Part shown: positions 54,435 to 62,512 of the stretch, in pieces
How the letters are laid out: the number at the start of each line of letters is the position of its first letter
How positions within the stretch are numbered: the stretch's first letter is position 1
Origin: JBBQSV01 sp038213615
Lineage (GTDB): Bacteria > Patescibacteriota > Saccharimonadia > Saccharimonadales > OMJO01
Assembly (NCBI GenBank): GCA_038213615.1
Contig: JBBQSV010000001.1
Span: forward strand, 7,975-71,974
Direction of reading: 5' to 3'
DNA: 64,000 nt
Notes under the pieces: generated by a model
What the model was told of the DNA's origin: nothing
The model's database searches: none
What the model saw: the letters and a program-made list of their open reading frames with translations, nothing else
Program-made: the position numbers and the translations under genes

Positions 54435-55129
54435 TACTTGCCAAACCTCCGCTGCCGACGCGAAAATTCGGCCAAAGCTTTGTCTAGATCGGCCTCGTTA
54501 AACGCTGGCCAATTTTTTTTAATAAATAGCAGCTCTGAATAGGCAGCCTGCCAAAGCATAAAGTTACTAATACGCTGCTCGCCAGAGGTCCGAATTAGCA
54601 GGTCAATATTGGGAATCTCTGGGTGATATAACTGATCAGACAGAGCTTTTTCGTTAATCTCATCCTGCGACAATCCCTGGCCGACCAATGCTTTAACAGC
54701 ATCAATGATCTCTTGCTGCCCACCGTAGTTGAAACACAACGCCAAGGTGCCTTTGGTGTTGTCTTTGGTCTTTTCCTCGGCCTTGTGAATAGTCTTTAGG
54801 ATTCGGTGTCGCAATCCGTCACGGCGGCCCATTATCACAATCCTGATTCCTTCATTGTGCAGGCTGTCCATATATCTACGAACAGTGCCATTTATCAGCC
54901 CCAGCAACGGCTTAACCTCTTTATCCCCCCGATCCCAGTTTTCGCTAGAAAATACAAAGACCGACACTACATTTACACCTTTTTTAAATGCCGCACTAGC
55001 GATTTTTTCTAGAGTAACGGCGCCCTCTCGGTGGCCCTCGATTATCGGCAGATCATTTGCTGCAGCCCAGCGACGATTGCCGTCTAAGACAAAACCAATA
55101 TGATTTGGCACGTTTAGTGTTTGTGACAT
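54434..55129 (-). CDS. uppS: Undecaprenyl diphosphate synthase
   Basis: 231 aa. HIGFVLDGNRRWAAANDLP at the N-terminus with the essential Asp and Arg-Arg, FVFSSENWDRGDKEV, and C-terminal DLLIRTSGEQRISNFMLWQ are the five conserved regions of cis-prenyltransferases. Makes the C55 carrier lipid used by MraY. TATAAT (55138-55143) is 8 nt before the ATG, so this is probably a second promoter inside the gene run. Confidence 0.96.
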   Translation of the reverse strand: MSQTLNVPNHIGFVLDGNRRWAAANDLPIIEGHREGAVTLEKIASAAFKKGVNVVSVFVFSSENWDRGDKEVKPLLGLINGTVRRYMDSLHNEGIRIVIMGRRDGLRHRILKTIHKAEEKTKDNTKGTLALCFNYGGQQEIIDAVKALVGQGLSQDEINEKALSDQLYHPEIPNIDLLIRTSGEQRISNFMLWQAAYSELLFIKKNWPAFNEADLDKALAEFSRRQRRFGK

Positions 55130-55182
55130 GTCCAGCTATTATAGCAATAATAATCACCTAAATCACTGTGGACTATGCGAGG

Positions 55183-55509
55183 CTAGGTGTCTTTTGACAG
55201 ATAATTATGAATGTCAGTAAAGAACAAACTAGCAATACCCCAAATCAACGGTAACCAAACTGGTATACCCAAAAACTGCGGGTTACCATAGTGCCAAGCA
55301 CCCGCTCTGATACAAATAATCTCAGCCAAACTGCCAGCCACTGCACAAAATATGAAGCTTTTAATATATTCCCAATGCGTTACAAGATTCATAAGCAGAG
55401 AGACGACAACCAGTAACGAGCTCACGATATATGTTTGACGCCAAAACATTACAACCACAAGGAAAGCCATCAAAAAGCATATCGTTTGGGGTAGCTTGGC
55501 TTTAAACAT
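55183..55509 (-). CDS. Hypothetical small membrane protein between frr and uppS, 108 aa
   Basis: Four helices (about 8-22, 28-45, 52-70, 82-97). GAWHYGNPQFLGIPVWLPLI near 70-90 is a pattern seen in several uncharacterised bacterial membrane protein families (for example carotenoid-biosynthesis-like ones), not enough for a name. It occupies roughly the neighbourhood where cdsA is usual elsewhere. Confidence 0.6.
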   Translation of the reverse strand: MFKAKLPQTICFLMAFLVVVMFWRQTYIVSSLLVVVSLLMNLVTHWEYIKSFIFCAVAGSLAEIICIRAGAWHYGNPQFLGIPVWLPLIWGIASLFFTDIHNYLSKDT

Positions 55510-55518
55510 CTGGGTTGC

Positions 55519-56082
55519 TTACAGGCTCATGATTTCGGATTCTTTGGATTTGGCGGCCGATTCGGCCAAACTTTTGGACTGGCTCATGGCATCGTCTACT
55601 TGCTGACTTTGGCGTTTGGCGTCGTCCTCGCCCAGTTGTTTGTCTTTTTTAGCTTTGTCTACAGCATCCATGGCCTCGTGGCGGGTGTTACGCATGGCGA
55701 TCATGCATTCTTCTAATTTGGTTCCTACCTGTTTGGTGATTTCACGACGACGTTCTTCTGTTAATGAAGGAATTGGTACACGCACCACTCGGCCATCATC
55801 ACTAGGGTTCAGACCCAAGCTCTGGTTGTCACGGATAGCTGCAGTAATAGCAGCTATGTTGTTAGGGTCAAAAGGACTAATCTGAATAAGCGTAGGCTCT
55901 GGAGTGGTAACCGTGGCAGCTTGATTCAGCGGCAACTGGGTACCGTAAGCCGCTACCATGACGCCGTCTAACATACTGGGATGAGCTCGGCCTGTGCGTA
56001 GCTTTTTTAACTCGTCCTCAAAATGTGTAACAGCAGCTTGAAACTTGGTCTTGGCGGCGTCAACAGCTTGGTTTGGATTCAT
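55519..56082 (-). CDS. frr: Ribosome recycling factor
   Basis: 187 aa. KKLRTGRAHPSMLDGVMV near 27-44, RVPIPSLTEERRREITKQVG near 105-124 and the C-terminal helix are all typical. Splits post-termination ribosomes with EF-G. In the conserved rpsB-tsf-frr-uppS order but without pyrH. Confidence 0.97.
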   Translation of the reverse strand: MNPNQAVDAAKTKFQAAVTHFEDELKKLRTGRAHPSMLDGVMVAAYGTQLPLNQAATVTTPEPTLIQISPFDPNNIAAITAAIRDNQSLGLNPSDDGRVVRVPIPSLTEERRREITKQVGTKLEECMIAMRNTRHEAMDAVDKAKKDKQLGEDDAKRQSQQVDDAMSQSKSLAESAAKSKESEIMSL

Positions 56083-56110
56083 GGTTATAATTTTACCCTA
56101 AGTTGATAAT

Positions 56111-56488
56111 TTAGCTATCCGCTTGGGGGTCAGAGACTCCGCCAATGCGGCTCCATAGGCAAGAATCTACACGATCACTATCTGCGACTGGTGCATCGTA
56201 GAGTGCCAGCATATCGTCTACTAGGTCCCGATTTGGCTTTGCCCCGCGGTTTAGGTCTATAAAAACCTGCTCTAGCGCCAACCTAGTAGCCGACGAGCAA
56301 GCGCGTGCCGGACATGTTATGCATAACTCATCCGTACCGAGCTGATCTCTCTCGAGATCACACAGCTCCTGCCGGACCAGCCTGCCGTCCCTTTCATCCA
56401 CATAAGTGCCTGTTACAGCGCCAGGCACAGGACTATGCACACCCTCAAACAAAGCAATCTTGTGGTCTTTTCGCCCCAGAAAACTCAT
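56111..56488 (-). CDS. Hypothetical Cys-containing protein between tsf and frr, 125 aa
   Basis: Not recognised. ELCITCPARAC in the middle gives CxxC plus Cys, and two further Cys occur (ELCDLER, DSCLWS), so a small metal site is possible. Acidic, no membrane segment. It begins 3 nt after the tsf stop. It stands where pyrH usually sits but has no UMP-kinase motif. Confidence 0.6.
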   Translation of the reverse strand: MSFLGRKDHKIALFEGVHSPVPGAVTGTYVDERDGRLVRQELCDLERDQLGTDELCITCPARACSSATRLALEQVFIDLNRGAKPNRDLVDDMLALYDAPVADSDRVDSCLWSRIGGVSDPQADS

Positions 56489-56491
56489 AGA

Positions 56492-57091
56492 CTATTCTGA
56501 GACTTCACCCAGAGCCATACGGTCAAAGCGCCGAACTACGATGTTTTCGCCCAGTTTGGCAATGTGCTCTTTGACGTAATCACCTACCGTTTGGTCGGGG
56601 TTTTTGACAAATGGTTGGTCTAGCAGACAGCGTTCGGCAAAGTGCTTTTTGAGCATACCCTCTACGATGTTATCAATCATGTTGTCGGGCTTGCCTTCGC
56701 CTTTGGCCTTGTCGGCAAATTCACCTGTTTTGGCTTCTTTGGTAGCAGCATCTACTTGGTCGACACTAACAAATTCTGGGCTACTAGCAGCTATGTGCAT
56801 GGCAATGTCTTTGACCATGTTGGTAAAGACTTCGTTGCGGGCCACAAAGTCGGTTTCGCAGTTCACTTCTACCAACACGCCAATCCGGCCGTCGTGGTTG
56901 TAGTTACCGATTATCCCGGCTCGAGCTTCTCGCTCACCACGTTTCTCGGCCTTGGTTAGGCCCTTTTTGCGCATGGCGGCTAAGGCTTTATCAAAATCAC
57001 CTTTGGATTCCTCTAGGGCGCGTTTGGCATCAGTTAACCCCACACCCGTCAGGTCTTTTAGCCGCTTGATATCATCTATAGAAATAGCCAT
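56492..57091 (-). CDS. tsf: Elongation factor Ts
   Basis: 199 aa from ATG 57091; the frame extends 6 codons further. DIKRLKDLTGVGLTDAKRAL (UBA-like N-domain) and NCETDFVARNEVF (core TDFV motif that opens EF-Tu) are visible. Shorter than E. coli EF-Ts (283) because the second half of the core is reduced, as in many compact bacteria. Exchanges GDP for GTP on EF-Tu. Confidence 0.95.
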   Translation of the reverse strand: MAISIDDIKRLKDLTGVGLTDAKRALEESKGDFDKALAAMRKKGLTKAEKRGEREARAGIIGNYNHDGRIGVLVEVNCETDFVARNEVFTNMVKDIAMHIAASSPEFVSVDQVDAATKEAKTGEFADKAKGEGKPDNMIDNIVEGMLKKHFAERCLLDQPFVKNPDQTVGDYVKEHIAKLGENIVVRRFDRMALGEVSE

Positions 57092-57092
57092 A

Positions 57093-57299
57093 TTATCTGT
57101 CCCCTTCATGTATCACGCCCAAGTCTAGCATTACATCACATAATTCTAACTGGACAGCCCGCTCTCGCACTTCCTCTTCAGACAAATGTGGTGTGCCATG
57201 ACTAACATAATGTGCGATAGCGTCGAGCCTGCGGCCTAATTCAGCTTGCCTTTCAGCACCTGCCGGAAAGTCGGCGATGTTACCTGAGTTCATAGCCAT
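57093..57299 (-). CDS. Small acidic protein between rpsB and tsf, 68 aa
   Basis: ATG shares one base with the rpsB stop (TAATG), and the stop lies 1 nt before the tsf ATG, so the frame fills the gap exactly. Helical, HLSEEEVRERAVQLELCDVM in the middle, no family recognised. Translational coupling to rpsB strongly suggests real expression at ribosomal-protein levels. Confidence 0.65.
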   Translation of the reverse strand: MAMNSGNIADFPAGAERQAELGRRLDAIAHYVSHGTPHLSEEEVRERAVQLELCDVMLDLGVIHEGDR

Positions 57300-58054
57300 T
57301 ATTTTGCCTCCGTTTTAGCTTCCACCTTTTCATCTTTGTCTGGAGCGGGAGCCTTTTTGGCAGCCTGGCCTTTGCCGGCTTCTATGGCTTGTTTGACATG
57401 GTTGGCTACCAGCTGAATGGCACGGATGGCATCATCGTTGCAAGGGATTGGGTACTTAATAATCGATGGATCGGTGTTGGTGTCTACCAAAGCTACCACT
57501 GGAATGTTTAGCTTGATGGCTTCTTTTACAGCGTTGTGATCGTGCAGTATATCTACTACAAATACGGCACCTACTTTTGGCGCCATATCTTTAATACCAC
57601 CATAGATGCTGTTCATGGCGTCGATCTCTTCCTGGTAACGCTGTACTTCGAGCTTGCTATATTTATTGGCTAACTGGCCGCTCTCCATCTTGGCTTCTAG
57701 GTCTTTGAGGTGTTTTACGCGGCCACCAATGGTGTTGCGATTGGTCAACATGCCACCCAGCCACCTTTGCGTAACGTAGGGCATAGTGGTTTCGTCGGCC
57801 AGTTTTTTGATAATGTCCTGAGCCTGGCGTTTAGTACCGACTAGCAATACTTGCTTGCCGTCAGTCACAATCTGCTGAATAAAATCCAGAGCTGTTTCTA
57901 AGCCCTCTACAGTCTGAGTTAGGTCAATAATATGGCTACCGTCACGCTTGGAGTGAATGTAGGGCGCCATTTTGGGATGCCAACGACTGGTCTTGTGACC
58001 AAAGTGCGCACCGGCCTCTAATAGTTGCTTGATATCTACAGTATTTGTAGCCAT
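57299..58054 (-). CDS. rpsB: 30S ribosomal protein S2
   Basis: 251 aa from ATG 58054, chosen because AAGGAG lies 7 nt before it (the frame reaches 58075). QLLEAGAHFGHKTSRWHPKM, RWLGGMLTNRNTI and VALVDTNTDP are the S2 signatures. Ends in a Lys/Glu/Ala-rich tail. A promoter and a hairpin leader precede it. Confidence 0.97.
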   Translation of the reverse strand: MATNTVDIKQLLEAGAHFGHKTSRWHPKMAPYIHSKRDGSHIIDLTQTVEGLETALDFIQQIVTDGKQVLLVGTKRQAQDIIKKLADETTMPYVTQRWLGGMLTNRNTIGGRVKHLKDLEAKMESGQLANKYSKLEVQRYQEEIDAMNSIYGGIKDMAPKVGAVFVVDILHDHNAVKEAIKLNIPVVALVDTNTDPSIIKYPIPCNDDAIRAIQLVANHVKQAIEAGKGQAAKKAPAPDKDEKVEAKTEAK

Positions 58055-58085
58055 GATTTTCTCCTTTATCTTCACCCTGGGTACC

Positions 58086-58112
58086 CGTATGTTCCTGCAC
58101 GGAGTGCATACG
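58086..58112 (-). promoter_or_regulatory. rpsB leader hairpin
   Basis: CGTATG (58086-58091) pairs with CATACG (58107-58112), enclosing GCAC/GTGC with a 3-nt loop and a 5-nt one-sided bulge. It sits about 30 nt before the rpsB ATG in the leader; S2 is known to autoregulate its mRNA in several bacteria, so this could be an S2 site (inference). Confidence 0.45.
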
Positions 58113-58153
58113 AGAGGATCAATTCCCTGGGCTGCTTAATAATTGATGAGTTA

Positions 58154-58182
58154 ATTGTAACAGATACAGACAATCCTGACAA
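58154..58182 (-). promoter_or_regulatory. rpsB promoter
   Basis: Minus strand TTGTCA (58177-58182), 17-bp spacer, TACAAT (58154-58159). Leader of about 90 nt to the rpsB ATG. Close to the divergent rpmE promoter (TTGATT 58189-58194). Confidence 0.72.
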
Positions 58183-58188
58183 CCGGTG

Positions 58189-58217
58189 TTGATTATGTCG
58201 GCCTGATCTGTTAAACT
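58189..58217 (+). promoter_or_regulatory. rpmE promoter, leaderless type
   Basis: Plus strand TTGATT (58189-58194), 17-bp spacer, TAAACT (58212-58217), then 9 nt to the ATG at 58227. Confidence 0.5.
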
Positions 58218-58226
58218 AGCCTAGCA

Positions 58227-58580
58227 ATGAAAAAGGGACTTCACCCAGACAATTACCGACCAGTGGTCTTTCAGGACCTCAATAACGACTGGTCTTTTTT
58301 GACACGCTCTACCGCCGTTACTGACGAAACTATCAAGTGGGAAGACGGTAACGAATACCCGCTAATCAAGGTACATATTTCTAGTGCTAGCCACCCGTTC
58401 TTTACTGGCCAAGAAAAACTAGTTGACGTAGAAGGCCGCGTAGACAAATTCAAGGCTCGCCAAGAAGCCGCCAAGGCTCGCGCCGAAGCCATGAAACATG
58501 CTGCCGGCAAAAGCCGTACCAAGACCCTAAAGGTCGACGAAACTCAAAAAATCGGTTCTAACCAAACAGCCAACCGTTAG
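58227..58580 (+). CDS. rpmE: 50S ribosomal protein L31, zinc-free (type B), with extended tail
   Basis: 117 aa. [20 protein letters not shown] and [20 protein letters not shown] then VDKFKAR are L31 hallmarks; the CxxC zinc motif is missing, as in type B. About 40 extra basic residues at the C-terminus. Followed by a terminator, then prfA-prmC: the rpmE-prfA-prmC order is common. Confidence 0.93.
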   Translation: MKKGLHPDNYRPVVFQDLNNDWSFLTRSTAVTDETIKWEDGNEYPLIKVHISSASHPFFTGQEKLVDVEGRVDKFKARQEAAKARAEAMKHAAGKSRTKTLKVDETQKIGSNQTANR

Positions 58581-58598
58581 CTAGCCACACCAACCTCA

Positions 58599-58629
58599 AT
58601 CACTTCTATTACCTATAGAAGTGATTTTT
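58599..58629 (+). terminator. Intrinsic terminator after rpmE
   Basis: ATCACTTCTAT (58599-58609), 5-nt loop, ATAGAAGTGAT (58615-58625), then a T-run. Perfect 11-bp stem. It separates rpmE from prfA. Confidence 0.88.
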
Positions 58630-58653
58630 ATTTATACTAATCAAGGAACACTA

Positions 58654-59712
58654 ATGGAAGCCAAAGAACAATCTCTGCGTCAAGAACTAGCCGACCTGCA
58701 GACCCGCTTGCAGGATCCATCTATTTTTGCGTCCAAAGATTACCCCAAACTGGCCCGCCGCCAGAGTCAATTAGAAGAGTTAATTCGGCTATTTGATGAA
58801 TCTGCCACCCTACGTAGCGCACATGACCAGGCCCAAGAACTGGCTAGTGGTGCCGATCCAGAAATGGCTACCCTAGCAGCTGGCGAACTAGAAGAGCTAG
58901 ATCAAAAGATTCAGGTCAACAGCGACGCCCTAAACGAGGCCCTGACCCCCAAAGACCCCAATAACGAGCGTGACGTAATTGTAGAGATCCGGGCAGCGGC
59001 TGGCGGCGATGAGTCTAGCTTGTTTGGCGGCGAACTGTACCGGATGTATGCCCGCTGGGCCGAAAACCACAACTACAAATTAGAACTCATCAGTGAAAGC
59101 CCCAGCGAAGCCGGCGGATTCAAGGAAATAATCTTTGCCGTCCGCGGCGAAAATGCCTACAAAAACCTCAAGTTCGAGGCCGGTGTTCACCGCGTGCAAC
59201 GTGTGCCAGTCACCGAAAGCCAAGGCCGCATCCACACCAGCACAGCTACTGTAGCCATCATGCCCGAGGCCGAAGAAACCGATATAGAAATTAACCCCGC
59301 AGATTTGAGGATCGATGTATTTAGATCTGGTGGCCACGGTGGTCAGAGCGTCAACACCACCGATTCAGCCGTGCGCATCACCCACTTGCCCTCTGGCCTA
59401 GTGGTCGCCAACCAGGATGAAAAATCGCAGATCAAAAACAAGGCCAAAGCGCTAAGTGTGTTGCGCTCCCGTTTGTTGCAACTAAAGATAGATCAAGAAC
59501 AAAAAGATTTATCCGATGCTCGTCTAAAACTAATCGGGTCTGGCGACCGCAGCGAAAAGATCCGGACTTATAACTACCCCCAGGACCGCATTACAGATCA
59601 CCGCATTGGCTACAGCCGCTCCAATTTGCCCGGCGCACTGGATGGCCAAATAGATGACATCATCGAAAAACTTCAGACTGCTGAACACGAACTTTTGAGT
59701 CATGAAGGTTAA
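58654..59712 (+). CDS. prfA: Peptide chain release factor 1
   Basis: 352 aa from ATG 58654, which has AAGGA 6 nt upstream; an earlier frame start at 58621 would lie in the terminator. Tripeptide PVT in VQRVPVTESQGRIHTST (PxT, reads UAG/UAA) and GGQ in GGHGGQSVNTTDSAVRITH. Its last 11 bases overlap prmC, which encodes the enzyme that methylates this GGQ. Confidence 0.96.
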   Translation: MEAKEQSLRQELADLQTRLQDPSIFASKDYPKLARRQSQLEELIRLFDESATLRSAHDQAQELASGADPEMATLAAGELEELDQKIQVNSDALNEALTPKDPNNERDVIVEIRAAAGGDESSLFGGELYRMYARWAENHNYKLELISESPSEAGGFKEIIFAVRGENAYKNLKFEAGVHRVQRVPVTESQGRIHTSTATVAIMPEAEETDIEINPADLRIDVFRSGGHGGQSVNTTDSAVRITHLPSGLVVANQDEKSQIKNKAKALSVLRSRLLQLKIDQEQKDLSDARLKLIGSGDRSEKIRTYNYPQDRITDHRIGYSRSNLPGALDGQIDDIIEKLQTAEHELLSHEG

Positions 59713-60520
59713 GGCCTGGCTAGAAACTAGCACTCAGAAACTAAAAAAAGCTGGCATTGCCACCGCCCGCCTAGACACTCTGGTGCTGCTGGGCGACACC
59801 TTGGCGGCCGATAAAAGTTACGTTCTGGCCCATTTGGACCTCAGCCTTACCCTAGCTCAGCAAAAGTTACTGTCTAGTAAATTAAATCAGCGTTTACGCC
59901 ATTTGCCACTGGCCTACGTCCGAGGTAAAACCGAGTTTTATGGTCGTGATTTTTTGGTAAACAAAGATACACTAGAGCCCCGACCAGAAAGCGAAACCAT
60001 GATAGAACTTTTAAAAAGTCTAGGCCTGGCTGCCAAGACCCTGATTGTCGACGTAGGCACCGGTTCTGGCGCTTTGGCTATTACTGCCAAGTTAGAACTA
60101 CCAAAAATAAAAGTGATCGGTACCGAGATATCCAAGCCAGCTCTAACCATTGCCCAAAAAAATGCCAAAAAACTCGACGTTGATGTCAAATTCCTGCAGG
60201 GTGACCTCCTCCAACCCCTACCAACTTCCTACTTCCAACTACCAACTACCCTTCTCTGCAATTTACCGTATGTACCAGACAGCCACACTATCAACCAAGC
60301 CGCCATGCAGGAGCCAAAGCTAGCTATCTTTGGCGGATCAGATGGGTTAGATCTATACCGGCAACTATTTGATCAAATTACCGAGCGGCCACACAAACCC
60401 AAATTTATACTGACCGAGTCTTTGCCACCACAGCATCAAGAACTAGCTAAGATTGCCCAGAATCATGGCTATAACCTAAGCAAAACCGCCGACTTCATCC
60501 AGCTGTTCACCAAAAGCTAA
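59702..60520 (+). CDS. prmC: Release factor glutamine methyltransferase PrmC
   Basis: 272 aa. N-terminal helical domain, then YVRGKTEFYGRDFLVNKDTL and EPRPESE, SAM motif VDVGTGSGALAITAKLELP, and the catalytic NPPY position reads NLPY (LLCNLPYVPD). Methylates the Gln of GGQ in RF1/RF2. The first Pro changed to Leu is unusual, but the Asn and Tyr are kept. Translation coupled to prfA by an 11-base overlap; convergent with htrA. Confidence 0.93.
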   Translation: MKVKAWLETSTQKLKKAGIATARLDTLVLLGDTLAADKSYVLAHLDLSLTLAQQKLLSSKLNQRLRHLPLAYVRGKTEFYGRDFLVNKDTLEPRPESETMIELLKSLGLAAKTLIVDVGTGSGALAITAKLELPKIKVIGTEISKPALTIAQKNAKKLDVDVKFLQGDLLQPLPTSYFQLPTTLLCNLPYVPDSHTINQAAMQEPKLAIFGGSDGLDLYRQLFDQITERPHKPKFILTESLPPQHQELAKIAQNHGYNLSKTADFIQLFTKS

Positions 60521-61728
60521 TTGCCAGTCATGGCCGCCAAAGTGGCCGACAGTGTCAGGGTTTTGCCATCACGAATGACAGTCAATGACACCTTATCGCC
60601 CACCGACTTACTGCCAACTATGGATGTCAAACTGTGCGTGTCGTCTATGGCTACGCCGTCGATCTTGGAAATAATATCTTTTTCTTGCAAACCAGCTTTG
60701 GCAGCCGGACTGCCACTCAGTATCGACGAACCACCCTCAGAACTAGGTGCCACGTAAGCACCACGCTTGACTGGCAAATTATAGCGATAAGCGTAATCAT
60801 CGGTTAGCGATACGTATCGGATACCCAGGTAAGGTCGTTCTAACTTACCGTTAACCAAAACACTTTTGATTAAGCCCTGAACGTCATTTATAGGTATAGA
60901 AAAGCCGATGTTCTGCGCCTGGCCACCAGCTAACGCTGTATTAATGCCAATTACCTGCCCGCTCATATCTACTAGTGGGCCACCCGAGTTACCTTCGTTG
61001 ATAGCCGCATCGGTCTGGATCAGATTTTGCAGGGTTTCACTACTACTACTACCACCCTGATCACCGGCTTGTATATCACGACCAAACCCAGACACTATCC
61101 CAGAAGTCACCGTGTTTTGGAACTGGCCCAACGCGTTACCGATTGCTATCACTTTATCACCTACCTGCGACTTGCTAGAGTCTCCCAAACGCAAAGGCAC
61201 CAACTTCTTACCCTGAGTATTCTTGATTTTTAAAAAAGCTACGTCTAGCGGGTCACTGTCTGCTGTACGACCCAGAACTTCTACGTCCTTTAACTCCGTA
61301 CCGTCCGATAGCGTCACGCTGACTGAGGATGTACCACTGGGCACCACATGTCGGTTGGTAATAATAATCCCACTAGAACTGATAACAAAACCTGTCCCCG
61401 CACTTTGCTGACTAACAGGCTGGGAAAAACCAAAGGGGTCGGCCTGCACGGATTTGCTCGTAACGTTTACAGACACCACACTAGGGCCTACTTCTTTGGC
61501 TATGGTGCTGATTAGTTGTCCCTCGTTCAACACTACTCTTTGTATGTTGGCGCTGCTTTTACTGTGATAGTTTGACCCAGCAACTCCACCGGCAAATCCC
61601 CCACCGCCCACTAACAACAACAGCACTACCAAGCCAACCATTTTTTTATCAGCCTTTCTGACGGTAGCCCGGCTGGCACTATTTAACTTATCTCTAATCT
61701 GCATATTATCTAACGGGCTCAGTGGCAT
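60517..61728 (-). CDS. htrA: HtrA/DegP-family serine protease with PDZ domain
   Basis: 403 aa from ATG 61728, which has a perfect GGAGGA SD; the frame reaches 61788. N-terminal cytoplasmic part, one membrane helix (31-50), trypsin-like domain with His127 (TNRHVV), Asp162 (DPLDVAFLK), Ser248 (GNSGGPL), and a C-terminal PDZ with GSPAAKAGLQEKDIISKI. Degrades misfolded exported proteins. Confidence 0.95.
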   Translation of the reverse strand: MPLSPLDNMQIRDKLNSASRATVRKADKKMVGLVVLLLLVGGGGFAGGVAGSNYHSKSSANIQRVVLNEGQLISTIAKEVGPSVVSVNVTSKSVQADPFGFSQPVSQQSAGTGFVISSSGIIITNRHVVPSGTSSVSVTLSDGTELKDVEVLGRTADSDPLDVAFLKIKNTQGKKLVPLRLGDSSKSQVGDKVIAIGNALGQFQNTVTSGIVSGFGRDIQAGDQGGSSSSETLQNLIQTDAAINEGNSGGPLVDMSGQVIGINTALAGGQAQNIGFSIPINDVQGLIKSVLVNGKLERPYLGIRYVSLTDDYAYRYNLPVKRGAYVAPSSEGGSSILSGSPAAKAGLQEKDIISKIDGVAIDDTHSLTSIVGSKSVGDKVSLTVIRDGKTLTLSATLAAMTGN

Positions 61729-61744
61729 GATGTTCCTCCAAAAC

Positions 61745-62512
61745 TTAATACTTTGGGTAAGCTTTATCACCCCAACCTGAGAAAACAAGCAAAACTACTA
61801 TAACGGCAATCATCACAAATATGATTTGCCGCCGCCAAAGTGTCGATAATTTGTCTGTCTCGTCCAAATAATACAAACTGGCGCAGCCAAAACCGATGAT
61901 GCTCAGTAACAAAGCCGCCTGGGCCAGGAATCCATAATAAATCAACCAATGCGCCAACACCCAGGCCAGTGATGCGCTAAAATAACCCCAGGTGTAGGCG
62001 TACAACGGCGAGTTTGGCTCGTCAAAACTAGTAAAAAAATGCCTGGCCGCCAAGTAGCTGATACTCCAGACACTGATAACTAATATCCAGGCGCTAACAT
62101 CACCCCACGCAATAAACAAGGCTGTCAGGGCCAGCGTTTGGGCTACAAATGCCTGGATTGATACCATCAATGTGCTAGATCGGGGTTTGATAGCTAGCAG
62201 CCACACTATGTAAGCCACTACCCACACCAACTGCCAAAAAGAACTAACCGCATTGCCGCCGTGTGGGGCCATAAAATAAACCAAAGACATGCCAACCATC
62301 AGATCCACGGCATTGGCCCGTAAATTGGCGGGCCAATATCTGGGTTTAACGGCAAACATCCGCCATTTGCTCAGTAGCACCAAAGCCAAAGCCACTGGCA
62401 CAAAGTCAATCTTTACTAGTACGTAGGCCAAAATTGGAATCAAGCCAGTCAGTACTAGATGTAGGATGTGTCCAAAGCCCTTGCTGGGCTTAATGCTGGG
62501 AAGTGCTCTCAT
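61745..62512 (-). CDS. Hypothetical multi-pass membrane protein, 255 aa
   Basis: Start set at ATG 62512 (frame opens at 62521). Seven to eight membrane helices across the protein, for example 14-34, 60-80, 85-100, 110-132, 138-158, 176-200 and 232-250. LCP gene end overlaps the start by about 23 nt. TATAAT lies 11 nt before the ATG inside the LCP gene. No family recognised. Confidence 0.7.
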   Translation of the reverse strand: MRALPSIKPSKGFGHILHLVLTGLIPILAYVLVKIDFVPVALALVLLSKWRMFAVKPRYWPANLRANAVDLMVGMSLVYFMAPHGGNAVSSFWQLVWVVAYIVWLLAIKPRSSTLMVSIQAFVAQTLALTALFIAWGDVSAWILVISVWSISYLAARHFFTSFDEPNSPLYAYTWGYFSASLAWVLAHWLIYYGFLAQAALLLSIIGFGCASLYYLDETDKLSTLWRRQIIFVMIAVIVVLLVFSGWGDKAYPKY

